Origin: Candidatus Saccharimonas sp.
GTDB taxonomy: Bacteria; Patescibacteriota; Saccharimonadia; Saccharimonadales; Saccharimonadaceae
DNA length: 40,314 nucleotides
Direction of reading: 5' to 3'
NCBI GenBank assembly: GCA_022736555.1
Contig: DZCW01000006.1
Span: 1-40,314, forward strand
Shown: positions 25,134 through 35,467 of the stretch, piece after piece
Layout of the letters: each line of letters starts with the position of its first letter
How positions within the stretch are numbered: the first letter of the stretch is position 1
Position numbers and translations under genes: made by a program
Notes under the pieces: generated by a model
The model's input: only the letters and a program-made list of their open reading frames with translations
Databases searched by the model: none
What the model was told of the DNA's origin: nothing

Positions 25134-26546
25134 ATGCCTAAAACTTTCTTTTTCTATGATCTCGAAACTAGCGGATTAAATGCTCGCGAGTCGCGCATTA
25201 TGCAATTTGCCGGTATCCGTACTGATATGGACTTCAAACAGATTGGTGAGCCTTTTAACATTTTAGTTAAGTTAAACGAGGATACTCTACCTAGCCCCGA
25301 AGCGATAATGGTGACTGGTATTACGCCGCAGCAGACGGTAAATGATGGTATTACCGAAGCGCAATTTTGCCGAATATTAATCGATGAAGTATTTATGCCG
25401 GATACTATTACTGTTGGTTTTAATAATATTCGTTTTGATGATGAATTTATTCGCCATCTATTCTGGCGCAATTTCTACGATCCATACGAATGGAGCTGGA
25501 AAGATGGTCGTTCACGTTGGGATTTACTAGATGTTGTGCGCATGACTAGGGCTCTTAGGCCTGATGGTATTAAGTGGCCGGTTGATGAAAAGGGTGTGGC
25601 AACTAACAGGTTAGAATTAATCGCTAAGGTTAATGAAATCGATCATTTCAAGGCTCACGATGCGCTGAGTGACGTCGAAGCTTTGATCGCTGTAACTCGG
25701 CTTATCCGCGAAAAACAACCACAACTTTATGATTATTTATTTAAATTGCGTGATAAAAATGAAGTTAAAAAACTAGTTAATTTAGATTATAAACAGCCTT
25801 TTGTGTATGTTAGTGGGCGATTTGATGCTGCCTATAACAAGGCTACGGTTGCGTTCCCATTAACTTCAGGTAAAAACGGTAATGTGGTTATTTATGATCT
25901 GCGATATGATCCAACCCCTTTTATTAAAATGAACTCCAAACAACTATCGGGTAAACTATACGCCACATGGGAAGAACGGCAGGCTGATGGTTTTGTTAAA
26001 CTACCGGTCAAAGAATTACAGTATAATCATGCACCAGCAGTAGCGCCAATGGGCGTTTTAGCCCAAGGTGATGGCTGGAAAAGAATTGATATGGATGAGG
26101 CAACGGTTGTTAAAAACAGGGATATATTGCTATCAAATCCAACATTTGCCGAAAATATCCGTTCAACATTTGAAAATCGTGAAGAATATCAAAAAGCAGC
26201 TGATCCAGAAGCGCAGTTATATGACGGGTTTATGCCAGATGTCGATAAGATGCGTAGTGAAGCGGTGCGAAATGCCAGCGAGGACCAATTAGCTGATCTG
26301 CATCCTAATTTTACAGACGAGCGACTTGATCCGTTATTATTGCATTATAAAGCTCGCAATTTTCCTAATAGTCTAGCCGAAGACGAGATGGTGATTTGGG
26401 AAGAATGGCGCGCCGGCAGGATTAATGCTAGTTTGCCGACTTTTCTGGAGTCACTAAGAAAATTGTCAGTGAACGCTGATGAAAACAAGACATTTATATT
26501 GCAAGAATTGCAACTTTGGGCGGAAAGTATAATACCTAGCAACTAA
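25134..26546 (+). CDS. sbcB: Exonuclease I (single-strand 3'-5' DNA exonuclease)
   Basis: Degrades single-stranded DNA from the 3' end in recombination and mismatch repair. DEDDh catalytic residues are visible: [19 protein letters not shown] (first Asp and Glu), [16 protein letters not shown] (second Asp), and [17 protein letters not shown] (His and last Asp). The YDPYEW-type segment [20 protein letters not shown] and the C-terminal helical domain match exonuclease I, not a generic epsilon-type exonuclease. Its 470 aa is close to the E. coli enzyme (about 475). It lies between obg and uvrA, each with its own promoter, so the grouping is one of proximity and not an operon. Confidence 0.92.
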   Translation: MPKTFFFYDLETSGLNARESRIMQFAGIRTDMDFKQIGEPFNILVKLNEDTLPSPEAIMVTGITPQQTVNDGITEAQFCRILIDEVFMPDTITVGFNNIRFDDEFIRHLFWRNFYDPYEWSWKDGRSRWDLLDVVRMTRALRPDGIKWPVDEKGVATNRLELIAKVNEIDHFKAHDALSDVEALIAVTRLIREKQPQLYDYLFKLRDKNEVKKLVNLDYKQPFVYVSGRFDAAYNKATVAFPLTSGKNGNVVIYDLRYDPTPFIKMNSKQLSGKLYATWEERQADGFVKLPVKELQYNHAPAVAPMGVLAQGDGWKRIDMDEATVVKNRDILLSNPTFAENIRSTFENREEYQKAADPEAQLYDGFMPDVDKMRSEAVRNASEDQLADLHPNFTDERLDPLLLHYKARNFPNSLAEDEMVIWEEWRAGRINASLPTFLESLRKLSVNADENKTFILQELQLWAESIIPSN

Positions 26547-26583
26547 CTCCGCGTAGGGACTGGAAAAAAACACCAATTTAGCG

Positions 26584-26589
26584 TATAAT
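26584..26589 (+). promoter_or_regulatory. -10 box (TATAAT) of uvrA, leaderless type
   Basis: A perfect TATAAT ends 9 bases before the ATG at 26599. No SOS-type (LexA) box was recognised around it. Confidence 0.65.
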
Positions 26590-26598
26590 CGTTGGGTT

Positions 26599-29412
26599 AT
26601 GCCAGAGGTGATTAAAATTGTTGGTGCTCGCGAGCACAACTTGAAAAACATTAATGTCGAGATACCACGCGATAAATTCGTGGTTATTACTGGTTTGTCG
26701 GGTTCTGGTAAATCGTCGTTGGCGTTTGATACTATTTATGCCGAAGGACAGCGCCGTTATGTCGAGAGTTTGTCCAGTTATGCTCGTCAATTTTTAGGAT
26801 TAATGGAGAAACCGGATGTCGATCAGATTACTGGTCTAAGTCCGGCTATTAGTATTGACCAAAAATCGACCAGCCATAATCCACGCAGTACTGTCGCCAC
26901 AGTTACTGAGATATATGATTATTTACGTCTGTTATTTGCTAGAATTGGTGTGCCACATTGTCCAGTTTGTAATAAACCCGTGACACGTCGAACCCCTGAA
27001 ACGATAATTGATGAAATTATGAGTTTACCGATTGGGGCTAAACTAATGATTTTGGCACCGATTGTCAAAGATAAAAAAGGTGAGTTTGCACATATTCCAG
27101 AGCAATATAGCCGACTAGGTTTCGCCAGGGCTCGAGTTGATAATGTGGTTTATGCGCTTGATGAATTTCCAACCTTAGATAAAAAATATAAACATAATAT
27201 CGAGATCGTAATTGATCGTGTAGTTATGTCACCTGATATTTCAGGGCGCGTTACACAGTCGGTTGAACAGGCTCTAGAACTAGCCGATGGTATTATCGAG
27301 GTGCTTAACACCGACGATAATACTGTGACGGCTTATAGCCAGCGCTATGCTTGTTTGGATCATCCTAACGAGGATATACCTGAACTAGAGCCACGACTAT
27401 TTAGTTTTAATGCTCCACAAGGAGCCTGTCCTGTTTGTACTGGGCTTGGCAATAGGCTAGAAGTCGATCCTGAATTGGTTTTCAACCCCAGCTTAACTAT
27501 TTCCGAAGGAGCAATTCGTCCTTATAACCGAGTTAATAGCGATGCTTGGTATATGAAGAAACTAGCCGAAGTAGCTCGCGTTCATGGGTTTAGTTTGAAA
27601 GTGCCAGTCGGAGAATTATCACAATCTGATCTGGAAAAGATTTTATATGGGACTGGTGATCAGAAATATACCGTTCAACTAGGTAGCGGTCGAGATTACG
27701 AATCAACTTATGAGGGTGTAATACCTAATCTAGAGCGTCGCCATAAAGAGACTGATAGTGAATTTATGCGCAAAGACATCGAACGTTTCATGCGTGAACG
27801 CCAGTGTTATACCTGTAAGGGTGCGCGCTTAAAGCCAGTTGTTTTAGCGGTCACTATCCATGGTTTGAATATTATGGATATCTGTAATCTAGATGTCGAT
27901 AATGCGCTTGATTTATTCCAAAATAATCTTAAATTAAACGATCAAGAAATGTTCATTGCTTCACAAATAACCAAAGAAATCCTGGCTCGTCTGAGTTTTA
28001 TGAATAATGTTGGGCTGAATTACCTCGAACTTGGTCGGGCCGCTAACACACTGTCTGGTGGTGAAGCGCAACGAATTCGTTTGGCGACCCAGATTGGTTC
28101 TGGCTTACAGGGTGTGTTATATGTTCTAGATGAACCATCGATCGGGTTACATCAACGCGACAATTATCGCTTGATAGAAACCCTGAAACATCTACGCGAT
28201 TTAGGTAACACGGTTATAGTAGTCGAACATGATGAGGACACTATTCGTCATGCTGATTATCTACTGGATATAGGTCCTGGGGCTGGTGTGGCTGGCGGTA
28301 ACGTAGTGGCTTCAGGCACCCCCGAAGAGGTTGCCAAAAACAAAGATAGTATTACTGGTCGTTATCTAAGTGGTGCGGAAAAAATCGGCGTTCCTAAAAA
28401 ACGTCGTCAAATTAATCAAGATCGTCAACTAATCGTTCGCGGTGCTCGCGAAAATAATCTAAAAGGCATAGACGTAGCATTTCCTTTAGGTGTAATGACC
28501 GTAGTCAGCGGTGTTAGCGGTAGTGGTAAATCGACCCTAGTTAATGACATCCTGGCCAAAGAATTATCGGCTAGATTGCACCGATCACATGTTGTGCCCG
28601 GAGCTCACGATAATATCGAGGGTATTAATTTACTAGATAAAGTCATTGTGATTGATCAATCAGCGATTGGTCGCACGCCACGTTCTAACCCAGCTACTTA
28701 TACTGGGGTCTTCACTCAAATACGTGAACTTTTTGCATCAACACCCGAGGCGAATATCCGTGGGTACAAAGCTGGACGGTTTAGTTTTAATGTCAAAGGT
28801 GGACGTTGCGAGAATTGTCAGGGTGATGGTGTGATTAAAATTGAAATGCACTTTTTGCCAGATGTTTATGTAACTTGTGATATTTGCAAAGGTAAGCGTT
28901 ATAATCGCGAAGCCTTGGAAATAAAATATAAAGGTTCGACGATTAGCGATATACTCGGTATGACAGTCGAGCAAGCTGCCAAGTTCTTCGAGAATATCCC
29001 AACTATTGCCAGAAAGCTCGATACTCTAGTTGAGGTTGGTTTGGGTTATATTGAATTAGGCCAACCAGCAACTACATTTAGTGGTGGTGAAGCGCAGCGC
29101 ATTAAACTAGCTAGCGAATTATCTAGGCGGGCTACTGGCAAAACCCTTTATATCTTGGATGAACCAACTACCGGCTTACATAGCGATGACGTTAAACGAC
29201 TACTAGTAATTTTACAAAAGCTAGTCGAGGGTGGTAATAGTATGGTGATTATCGAACATAACCTTGACGTTATCAAGACTGCCGATCATGTTATCGACCT
29301 CGGACCCGAAGGTGGTATGGGTGGCGGTACAGTCGTAACTAGCGGTACACCAGAACAAGTCGCCAAAGCCGAAAAATCATTTACTGGCCAGTATCTAAAA
29401 AAACTACTTTAA
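26599..29412 (+). CDS. uvrA: Excinuclease ABC subunit A
   Basis: The damage-sensing ATPase of nucleotide excision repair. Two ABC modules are complete. First Walker A is [14 protein letters not shown] and second is [14 protein letters not shown]; signatures are [12 protein letters not shown] and [12 protein letters not shown]; Walker B segments are [10 protein letters not shown] and [10 protein letters not shown]. Zinc-binding cysteine pairs are seen at [24 protein letters not shown] and [18 protein letters not shown]. The UvrB-contact region and the [19 protein letters not shown] insertion are present. At 937 aa it is full length. uvrC lies about 4 kb downstream; uvrB is not in the window. 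The last 9 bases overlap the convergent PAP2 gene. Confidence 0.97.
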   Translation: MPEVIKIVGAREHNLKNINVEIPRDKFVVITGLSGSGKSSLAFDTIYAEGQRRYVESLSSYARQFLGLMEKPDVDQITGLSPAISIDQKSTSHNPRSTVATVTEIYDYLRLLFARIGVPHCPVCNKPVTRRTPETIIDEIMSLPIGAKLMILAPIVKDKKGEFAHIPEQYSRLGFARARVDNVVYALDEFPTLDKKYKHNIEIVIDRVVMSPDISGRVTQSVEQALELADGIIEVLNTDDNTVTAYSQRYACLDHPNEDIPELEPRLFSFNAPQGACPVCTGLGNRLEVDPELVFNPSLTISEGAIRPYNRVNSDAWYMKKLAEVARVHGFSLKVPVGELSQSDLEKILYGTGDQKYTVQLGSGRDYESTYEGVIPNLERRHKETDSEFMRKDIERFMRERQCYTCKGARLKPVVLAVTIHGLNIMDICNLDVDNALDLFQNNLKLNDQEMFIASQITKEILARLSFMNNVGLNYLELGRAANTLSGGEAQRIRLATQIGSGLQGVLYVLDEPSIGLHQRDNYRLIETLKHLRDLGNTVIVVEHDEDTIRHADYLLDIGPGAGVAGGNVVASGTPEEVAKNKDSITGRYLSGAEKIGVPKKRRQINQDRQLIVRGARENNLKGIDVAFPLGVMTVVSGVSGSGKSTLVNDILAKELSARLHRSHVVPGAHDNIEGINLLDKVIVIDQSAIGRTPRSNPATYTGVFTQIRELFASTPEANIRGYKAGRFSFNVKGGRCENCQGDGVIKIEMHFLPDVYVTCDICKGKRYNREALEIKYKGSTISDILGMTVEQAAKFFENIPTIARKLDTLVEVGLGYIELGQPATTFSGGEAQRIKLASELSRRATGKTLYILDEPTTGLHSDDVKRLLVILQKLVEGGNSMVIIEHNLDVIKTADHVIDLGPEGGMGGGTVVTSGTPEQVAKAEKSFTGQYLKKLL

Positions 29413-30102
29413 TTGCTTGAAACGTCTGGTGGCTAATTTGTCGATTACGATGATTATTGCTAGGATAATGAAACCTAGCCCGATTGAGGCTACGACATCC
29501 GTTAACCAATGGTAACCTAGATATAGGCGGCTGGCTGCAATAATACCGGCGCCGATGACCGCTATTATTGTCCAAATCCAAAATCGTTTTGGGCTATAAT
29601 TTCTTGAATATATCAAATAACCCATTACTAATAAAAAGACTATCATGCCAATAGTATGTCCTGATGGGAATGAATAATCTACTTCGAATGTAGGGATCAT
29701 GAATATTTGAGACGGACGGCTATCCATGATAACAGTTTTTAGTATGGTGGACGTAGTAACAGCGAGCCCCATAGAACCAGCTAATAAACATGGTCGCCAG
29801 ATCTCACGTTTTATTAATATCCAGATGCTGACGATAATGGTTGTTATAATTATGAATACTAGCGGCCCAGCGATTGTAGTTATCGCCTTTGCGACATCTA
29901 TGACCAGTGGGTTTCGATGATCAACCATCCACATTAAAATCGGTTGGTTCAAGGTACCTAATCCTGTTTTTTGGCGCATGTCTATATAGGCTAGAATGAA
30001 TATAGTTACGCCTAAAACAAAACTAACGATAGCTATTCTAATACTCGTTTTGGTTGACATGGCTTTTTTTAGTTTTAGTGTTTTTGGGATATCGGTTGGC
30101 AT
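29404..30102 (-). CDS. PAP2-family membrane phosphatase
   Basis: A membrane lipid-phosphatase family (phosphatidic acid or undecaprenyl pyrophosphate phosphatase type). The three-part active site is intact: KTVIMDSRP (KxxxxxxRP), SFPSGHTIG (PSGH), and [13 protein letters not shown] (SRxxxxxHxxxD). About six membrane helices surround it. It may start at ATG 30100-30102 (232 aa) or at the internal Met15 (MSTKTS). It follows dedA by four bases on the reverse strand, so the two form an envelope-lipid operon. Recycling of undecaprenyl carriers is plausible because DedA-type proteins have been tied to undecaprenyl phosphate flipping; that is inference. Its stop overlaps the convergent uvrA end. Confidence 0.9.
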   Translation of the reverse strand: MPTDIPKTLKLKKAMSTKTSIRIAIVSFVLGVTIFILAYIDMRQKTGLGTLNQPILMWMVDHRNPLVIDVAKAITTIAGPLVFIIITTIIVSIWILIKREIWRPCLLAGSMGLAVTTSTILKTVIMDSRPSQIFMIPTFEVDYSFPSGHTIGMIVFLLVMGYLIYSRNYSPKRFWIWTIIAVIGAGIIAASRLYLGYHWLTDVVASIGLGFIILAIIIVIDKLATRRFKQLK

Positions 30103-30106
30103 GTTT

Positions 30107-30796
30107 TTATTTTTTTCGTTTGATGATTTTTTTAAACTCTAATTTAGTAGCACTCCAAATGGCTTGTCTCTGTTTTTTATCTTTTAACAAGTGATAGAGG
30201 GCTGGCGATACTGAAACTATCAATATAAGCGCGACAATTGGTAATAACACCATATCGATATTAACACCTATTGCAGTTAATAATTTACCTAGGAAATATC
30301 CCAATGAGACTACACTACCGATCCATAGTGCACCACCTACCAGGTTGAACACCATGAATGTTTTATATTCCATTTTAGCAATACCTGCGATTAATGGCAC
30401 AAAAGTTCTCGCGATCGGAACGAATCTAGCGATAATTATAGTTTTACCGCCGTATTTATCATAAAAATCTTGGGCTTTTTGAACATTTTCTTGACGAAAT
30501 AGTAGTGAATTTGGTTTTTTGAAAAGGCGTGGTCCAAGCTTGCGGCCAAACATATAACCCACGCTAGATCCTACTGATGCGGCAATGAAGAGAACTAGGA
30601 GGACAACTCCTATGTTTAAATTAAAATTAGCCTTGCTTTGGACTAGAAACCCTATAGTAAATAATAAACTATCACCTGGGAAAAAGAATCCAATCAATAG
30701 TCCATTCTCGGCAAAAATAATTATCGCAACAATCATAAGTGCGGCTAGCGGTCCAGCAGTTTGTGCAAACTGCATTAAATCAAATCCAGGTATCAT
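30107..30796 (-). CDS. DedA-family (VTT domain) membrane protein
   Basis: A 229-aa polytopic membrane protein of the DedA/SNARE-associated superfamily, involved in lipid carrier translocation and membrane homeostasis. Family signatures: FAENGLLIGFFFPGDSLL near the N-terminus; FYDKYGGKTIIIARFVPIARTFVPLIAG, with the conserved R-F-x-P and R-x-F-x-P arginines; and NLVGGALWIGSVVSLGYFLG. The ATG at 30794-30796 is preferred over the in-frame TTG at 30800-30802 because a TAAAAT -10 (30809-30804) places transcription at this ATG. The basic C-terminus KKIIKRKK stays in the cytoplasm. It is divergent from rplY and followed by the PAP2 gene. Confidence 0.9.
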   Translation of the reverse strand: MIPGFDLMQFAQTAGPLAALMIVAIIIFAENGLLIGFFFPGDSLLFTIGFLVQSKANFNLNIGVVLLVLFIAASVGSSVGYMFGRKLGPRLFKKPNSLLFRQENVQKAQDFYDKYGGKTIIIARFVPIARTFVPLIAGIAKMEYKTFMVFNLVGGALWIGSVVSLGYFLGKLLTAIGVNIDMVLLPIVALILIVSVSPALYHLLKDKKQRQAIWSATKLEFKKIIKRKK

Positions 30797-30803
30797 TCTC
30801 AAT

Positions 30804-30809
30804 ATTTTA
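30804..30809 (-). promoter_or_regulatory. -10 box of dedA, leaderless type
   Basis: TAAAAT on the reverse strand, 7 bases before the ATG at 30796. It is part of a compact divergent promoter region with rplY. Confidence 0.5.
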
Positions 30810-30827
30810 GCATGGTAGCTGGTAAAA

Positions 30828-30836
30828 TGTTATACT
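30828..30836 (+). promoter_or_regulatory. Extended -10 promoter of rplY
   Basis: TGTTATACT, with the hexamer at 30831-30836 and a predicted start near 30843. A second -10-like TACAAT lies at 30850-30855. The leader contains AGGATAGAGA as ribosome site before the ATG at 30881. Confidence 0.55.
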
Positions 30837-30880
30837 ATGTACTATACAGTTACAATTAACGACTGAGATAGGATAGAGAA

Positions 30881-31579
30881 ATGAACGATATTTCATTGAA
30901 ATTAGACGAGCGAACCGCAGAAGGTAAAAAAGTTATTAAATTACGCGAAAGCGGCTTTGTACCAAGTGTTGTTTATGGTGGCCAAGATCAGCCAATTATG
31001 ACACAATCACCCCAAGTTCAGACTACTAAAATAGTCCAAACTGCCGGTAAACATATGCCAATCGATCTAGTAATTGACGGCCATAAGAAAATGGCTATTA
31101 TAACTGCCATTGATATGGACCCAGTGAAACACACTTTACGCCATGTGGCTTTTCATACTATTAACCAGGATGATGTTATTACAACCGATGTGCCTATTGT
31201 CTTGATTGGACGAGGTGAAAGTACAGCTGAACGTGCCGGACTGGTTATATTACAGGCTATCGATACCCTAGAAATCAAGGCAAAGCCAGCTAACTTGCCA
31301 GATTCTCTTGAATTATCAATTATTGACCTAGCAAACGAAGATGATAGATTAACGATTGCCGATATCAAATTACCTAGCGGTGTTGAATTTGCCGATATTG
31401 ATCAGGATATGGAACTAGTGATTGCTAACGTTTATGAGCCAAGTGCTTTGCAGGCAGCAAATGAAGCTTCTGGTGGTGAAGCTCAGGACGAGACTGCTGT
31501 CGCGGCTGAAAAGGGTAGTAGTGATGCTGCTGTACAGCCAGACCAGGCTAGCCCAAAGACTTCAGAAAAAGAAGCTTAA
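30881..31579 (+). CDS. rplY: 50S ribosomal protein L25/general stress protein Ctc
   Basis: A 5S rRNA-binding ribosomal protein, long (CTC/TL5) form. The N-terminal L25 domain (about 1-88) shows LDERTAEGKKVIKLRESGFVPSVVYGG and the DPVKHTLRHVAFHTI segment. The C-terminal TL5 beta domain (about 95-190) shows DVPIVLIGRGESTAERAGLV, LEIKAKPANLPDSLELSI and KLPSGVEF. A disordered acidic Ala/Ser/Glu tail (190-232) ends SPKTSEKEA. It has a clear ribosome site and is followed by a strong terminator at 31599-31627, so it is transcribed alone. Confidence 0.95.
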   Translation: MNDISLKLDERTAEGKKVIKLRESGFVPSVVYGGQDQPIMTQSPQVQTTKIVQTAGKHMPIDLVIDGHKKMAIITAIDMDPVKHTLRHVAFHTINQDDVITTDVPIVLIGRGESTAERAGLVILQAIDTLEIKAKPANLPDSLELSIIDLANEDDRLTIADIKLPSGVEFADIDQDMELVIANVYEPSALQAANEASGGEAQDETAVAAEKGSSDAAVQPDQASPKTSEKEA

Positions 31580-31598
31580 ATTATTAGCGACTAATCTA

Positions 31599-31627
31599 AA
31601 CTCCGCCCATTCAGGGCGGAGTTTTTT
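31599..31627 (+). terminator. Terminator after rplY
   Basis: AACTCCGCCC (31599-31608) pairs with GGGCGGAGTT (31614-31623) around a five-base loop, followed by a T tract to 31627. The reverse-strand ABC exporter ends at 31626, so the stem may serve both converging genes, although the reverse side has only three T residues. Confidence 0.92.
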
Positions 31628-33407
31628 ATTCCTCTTCGTCTATGAAGTTGCCAGATTGATGTTTCCATAACTTAGCGTAAACGCTATTTTTGCTAGCTAT
31701 TAATTCATCATGCGTGCCTTGTTCAACTATATTGCCATTATCTAGGACTATGATTCGATCCAATTTAGCGATTGTCGATAGACGATGGGCGATAACAATA
31801 CTAGTTCGGCCTTTCATTAGCCTAGTCAACGCAGTCTGAATTAGCTTTTCGTTTTCACTATCAAGTGCCGAAGTAGCTTCGTCTAGTATCAGAATTGGCG
31901 CATCTTTTAAAATGGCTCTAGCGATAGCTATACGTTGCCTTTGGCCACCCGATAATTTAACCCCACGTTCGCCAACCAGAGTGGCGAAACCTTTCGGCAA
32001 ATCTTTTATGAAATCAGTAACATTAGCTTGCTTGGCCGCTTCATAAATTTCTTGGTCGGTAGCGTTAGGTTTACTATAGGCAATATTATCGCGTAAGCTG
32101 CGATGGAATAACATCGATTCTTGGGGCACATAGGCAATGGCTTTATGCAGGTCGGCTTGTGTGATTTTGGTTATATCTTGTCCATCAATGGCAATACTGC
32201 CTTTATCTATATCGCTAAAACGCAATAACAAATGGGTAAGGGTGGTTTTACCAGAGCCTGATTTGCCGACTAAGCCAATCTGTTCACCGGGTTTGATAGC
32301 TAGATTGAAGTGACTGAATAATTCGTGGTTATTTTCGTTATGAGTAAAGGTTATGTCATTAAACCCAATCTCACCCTTTTTCATAGTAAATTTTTCTGGG
32401 TTAATTGAATCATTTATTTCGGTCTTTTCACAAAGAGTATCTATCATAGGGCTGGCATCGCCAATGACCCTCAAATATGATCTGGTTGTATTTGCTACAG
32501 ACCATAATCTCGATACGACGTTTATAGTGTAGCTGATCACTAAATAAGTAACCCCGATGCTAGCTATATGATATTCGGTTGCTAGAATGGCGGCTACGAA
32601 GGCGCATAGATTCATAATAGTTAACATAACGCCGAAAGCGCCGGTAGTTAATAGCACTTTTTTCATTTCTCGGTAATTTGCGTTGCGCCATTCACTGATG
32701 AGGTTTTCATATCGGTTTATCTCGGTCTCTTCTTTGGCGAAAGCTTTTACCACGGCGATATTGCCAACGATATCAGCTAGGTGGGCTGTCATAGCACTTG
32801 ATTTTTCAGATACTATACGACTGGCTGGGGCTATTTTATTTTGGGATTTTACTATAATGAATATTATAGCGATCGATAAGACGGCTAATACTATGGCGAA
32901 TTGCCAGAATACAAAACTAAGAGCTATGCAAACAGATATTATAGTGGTTGCTATTGGTATGGCATTAAATAATACCGTATCCCAGAAACGCTCAACCGAT
33001 CCAATTAATTTATTAGCATCCGATACGATGCCGCCGCTCATTCTGTTGGAGTGGTAACCTAGGCTCTTGGCGGTTAAATGTCTGAGTATTTTAGATGCGA
33101 CATCTGATTGCATCCTCATTTCTACGATATAGGACATACCTATGGTTAATCTAACTGCTATAACTTCACCGAGGAATAATGTCAAAGCATAGATTATTAA
33201 TAGCCCAAAACTGCTATTCATAGTCGCGGTTCCATTGGCTATATGAGTTAATAGTTGCGAAACGAAAATCGGTGCAATTGTGGTGGTCACGGTTATGAAT
33301 AGAATTTGAGTAATCATCATAACCCATGTCATGACTGGCGATATTCTCCATAACTCAAAAAGAAACTTAATAATACTCTTTGATGATTGTTGTTTTGTTT
33401 TAGGCAT
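31626..33407 (-). CDS. ABC exporter, fused membrane and ATPase domains
   Basis: A 593-aa half-transporter of the type IV (MsbA/multidrug-lipid) exporter class, working as a dimer in the membrane. The N-terminal half (about 20-320) has six membrane helices; a coupling region includes DIVGNIAVVKAFAKEETEI. The nucleotide-binding domain (about 345-580) has Walker A GLVGKSGSGKTTLTHLLL, Q-loop AYVPQESMLFHRSL, signature VKLSGGQRQRIAIARA, Walker B ILILDEATSALDSE and H-loop VIAHRLSTI. It ends NFIDEEE. The substrate cannot be read from sequence; lipids, peptides or drugs are all possible. It stands alone, divergent from uvrC. A TACAAT -10 lies on the reverse strand at 33428-33423. Confidence 0.92.
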   Translation of the reverse strand: MPKTKQQSSKSIIKFLFELWRISPVMTWVMMITQILFITVTTTIAPIFVSQLLTHIANGTATMNSSFGLLIIYALTLFLGEVIAVRLTIGMSYIVEMRMQSDVASKILRHLTAKSLGYHSNRMSGGIVSDANKLIGSVERFWDTVLFNAIPIATTIISVCIALSFVFWQFAIVLAVLSIAIIFIIVKSQNKIAPASRIVSEKSSAMTAHLADIVGNIAVVKAFAKEETEINRYENLISEWRNANYREMKKVLLTTGAFGVMLTIMNLCAFVAAILATEYHIASIGVTYLVISYTINVVSRLWSVANTTRSYLRVIGDASPMIDTLCEKTEINDSINPEKFTMKKGEIGFNDITFTHNENNHELFSHFNLAIKPGEQIGLVGKSGSGKTTLTHLLLRFSDIDKGSIAIDGQDITKITQADLHKAIAYVPQESMLFHRSLRDNIAYSKPNATDQEIYEAAKQANVTDFIKDLPKGFATLVGERGVKLSGGQRQRIAIARAILKDAPILILDEATSALDSENEKLIQTALTRLMKGRTSIVIAHRLSTIAKLDRIIVLDNGNIVEQGTHDELIASKNSVYAKLWKHQSGNFIDEEE

Positions 33408-33422
33408 AACTCCCCGATCGTG

Positions 33423-33428
33423 ATTGTA
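33423..33428 (-). promoter_or_regulatory. -10 box of the ABC exporter gene
   Basis: TACAAT on the reverse strand, 15 bases before the ATG at 33407, with GGGGAG close to the start codon. The 146-base gap 33408-33553 otherwise holds only the uvrC promoter. Confidence 0.45.
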
Positions 33429-33523
33429 GTTAAATTATGAAAAATGTCGCGCAGAAAAAGAGTTCTGTCGACGTTAGTAGCAGAGGATCCACATTGGGAT
33501 CATATTAAGACTAGATTATACAG

Positions 33524-33529
33524 TATAAT
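33524..33529 (+). promoter_or_regulatory. -10 box (TATAAT) of uvrC, with leader and ribosome site
   Basis: A perfect TATAAT with a predicted start near 33536. AAGGTG (33541-33546) is a good ribosome site 7 bases before the ATG at 33554. A closer ATG at 33537 is out of frame. Confidence 0.6.
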
Positions 33530-33553
33530 ATAGTCTATGCAAGGTGTTTTGAT

Positions 33554-35029
33554 ATGAAATTAAGCGATAAACTAAAACAATTGCCAATTAATCCTGGTGT
33601 CTATTTTCATAAGTCAAAATCTGGCGAGATTATCTATGTCGGCAAGGCTGCGGTTCTAAAAAATCGTGTCAAACAATATTTTCAGAATACACGTGACATG
33701 GATATTAAAACCAAGGCGTTAGTAGCGGAAATTGCCGATACTGATTGGGTAGAGACCGAGAGTGAAATTGATGCCTTGTTCCTAGAGGTCGAGATGATAA
33801 AACGCTATATGCCTCGGTATAATATATTGCTGCGTGATGACAAATCGTTGATTTTCGTGCGTATTGATATGAAAAGTGATTGGCCGCATGTTAGTTTTAC
33901 TCGTAACCCAGCTGACGACGGTGCGGAATATTTTGGCCCATATTATAACGGCTTTGCTGTTAAAAAAGCTCTCAGATATTTACGTCGAGTTTTTCCGTAC
34001 TATACTAATACTCCGAAAGACGGTAGACGAGTGGATTTGGATGCACATTTAGGGTTATCGCCCGTAGGTATAACTAGTGATGAATACAAGGCTAACTTAC
34101 GGCGACTAATTAGTTATATAAAAGGTAATCGAAAAAAACTAATTACCGAACTTGATCTAGATATGAAAACTGCTGCTGTGGCACAAGATTTCGAAAAGGC
34201 AGCCACTATTCGTAACAAGATAAATAATCTACGCGAATTGCAGAGGCGAATTATGTTCGGCGACAAGGAATTCCTGGATATTAGTAAAGACGAGGCGCTA
34301 CGTGATCTGACTGACTTATTAGATCTACCTAAAATCACTGTGCGGATAGAGGGTTATGATATTTCACATATGAGTGGCACAAATGTGGTTGCTAGCATGG
34401 TAGTTTTCAAAAATGGGGTCAGCGATCGTGGCGAATACCGTAAATTCAAAACACGTATCGACCATAATAATGACTTTTATAATATGAACGAAACTATATC
34501 TAGGCGATTAAGCCCCAGAAATCTAAAAGGGTGGGGTAAACCTGATTTAATTCTAATTGACGGTGGTAAGGGACAATTAGATGCAGCTATTCAGGCCCGA
34601 GATATCTGCGGTCAAGGGGATATCCCTTTTATCGGCTTAGCTAAGCAAGATGAGCAAATTGTTGTTAAAAATATAACAGTTAGTAAAACAAAACTCGCGG
34701 AACTGAACGGTTATTTGGATGTTAGCAATGATTTTACACTAATAAATCTACCGAAATCAGCTAACATAATAAAATTATTACAAAGGATTCGTGATGAATC
34801 GCACCGTTTTGCGGTTACCTACCATACGGTATTGAAACGAGCTAAGCAGACCGCTAATTTATTAGAGGAAATACCTGGAATCGGTCCAAAGACACGATCT
34901 AAACTAATTCGTAAGTTTGGCAGTGTGCGCGGGCTTAGCTCTGCTAGTGAAGCTGATATTATCGAATTAGTTGGACGGGCTAGAGCGAGAATTATTACGG
35001 ATTATATACAATATCAAAAATCGGATTAG
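33554..35029 (+). CDS. uvrC: Excinuclease ABC subunit C, compact form
   Basis: The dual-incision nuclease of nucleotide excision repair. The GIY-YIG nuclease domain is at the N-terminus (PINPGVYFHKSKSGEIIYVGKA and LKNRVKQYF). A UVR motif (UvrB contact) is at about 205-240 (VAQDFEKAATIRNKINNL). The RNase H-like 5'-incision domain follows, with GYDISHMSGTNVVASMVVF, RRLSPRN, LILIDGGKGQLDAA and DESHRFAVTYH. The C-terminal double helix-hairpin-helix is at about 435-490 (LLEEIPGIGPKTRSKLIRKF and ADIIELVGRARA). At 491 aa it is about 100 residues shorter than common UvrC, but every catalytic section is present. The shortening lies in linkers and the Cys-rich region. Confidence 0.95.
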   Translation: MKLSDKLKQLPINPGVYFHKSKSGEIIYVGKAAVLKNRVKQYFQNTRDMDIKTKALVAEIADTDWVETESEIDALFLEVEMIKRYMPRYNILLRDDKSLIFVRIDMKSDWPHVSFTRNPADDGAEYFGPYYNGFAVKKALRYLRRVFPYYTNTPKDGRRVDLDAHLGLSPVGITSDEYKANLRRLISYIKGNRKKLITELDLDMKTAAVAQDFEKAATIRNKINNLRELQRRIMFGDKEFLDISKDEALRDLTDLLDLPKITVRIEGYDISHMSGTNVVASMVVFKNGVSDRGEYRKFKTRIDHNNDFYNMNETISRRLSPRNLKGWGKPDLILIDGGKGQLDAAIQARDICGQGDIPFIGLAKQDEQIVVKNITVSKTKLAELNGYLDVSNDFTLINLPKSANIIKLLQRIRDESHRFAVTYHTVLKRAKQTANLLEEIPGIGPKTRSKLIRKFGSVRGLSSASEADIIELVGRARARIITDYIQYQKSD

Positions 35030-35050
35030 ATTTATCTGATATAGGTTTTA

Positions 35051-35059
35051 TGTTACAAT
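35051..35059 (+). promoter_or_regulatory. Extended -10 promoter of the holin-4-like/secG group
   Basis: TGTTACAAT with the hexamer at 35054-35059, 12 bases before the ATG at 35072. GGGG lies between the -10 and the ATG. It probably drives the small membrane protein, secG and the peptide-binding protein together. Confidence 0.55.
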
Positions 35060-35071
35060 AGGGGTAGTTAT

Positions 35072-35455
35072 ATGAAAAATAAATTTGCCATTTTTATTGT
35101 CAGATGGTTATTAAATTCACTGGGGTTGTGGGTAGCTGTTCGTTTACTTGGGACTGGTTATGACAATGTTAGCGTACATATTGGTATTGCTGGATTCTTG
35201 TTCGCTGGTCTTATGTTTGGTCTAGTCAATGGCATATTAAAGCCATTATTTATAATATTGTCACTTCCGGCAATCTTGTTAACGCTAGGTTTATTCATGT
35301 TAGTAGTAAATGGTCTGATGGTTTATATTTCACTAAGGTTAGTACCTGGAATTTCTATGACACTCTTCAACTCAATTCTTACCGGTATGATCCTCAGTCT
35401 GGTAAACTATATAGTAAGTGCCACATTAGTAGTGCGATCAAATAACGCAAGGTAA
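35072..35455 (+). CDS. Small four-helix membrane protein (phage holin 4_2 / YvlD-like family)
   Basis: A 127-aa protein that is almost entirely hydrophobic with four predicted membrane helices. The pattern matches the family annotated as superfamily IV holin-like or YvlD: FIVRWLLNSLGLWVAVRLL, then GLVNGILKPLFIILSLPAILLTLGLF and LVVNGLMVYISLRLVPG. Despite the holin name the family is common in chromosomes without phage, and its function is unknown. There are no phage genes nearby. Its gene is followed 12 bases later by secG, suggesting an envelope role. Confidence 0.85.
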   Translation: MKNKFAIFIVRWLLNSLGLWVAVRLLGTGYDNVSVHIGIAGFLFAGLMFGLVNGILKPLFIILSLPAILLTLGLFMLVVNGLMVYISLRLVPGISMTLFNSILTGMILSLVNYIVSATLVVRSNNAR

Positions 35456-35467
35456 AAAGGACGATTT

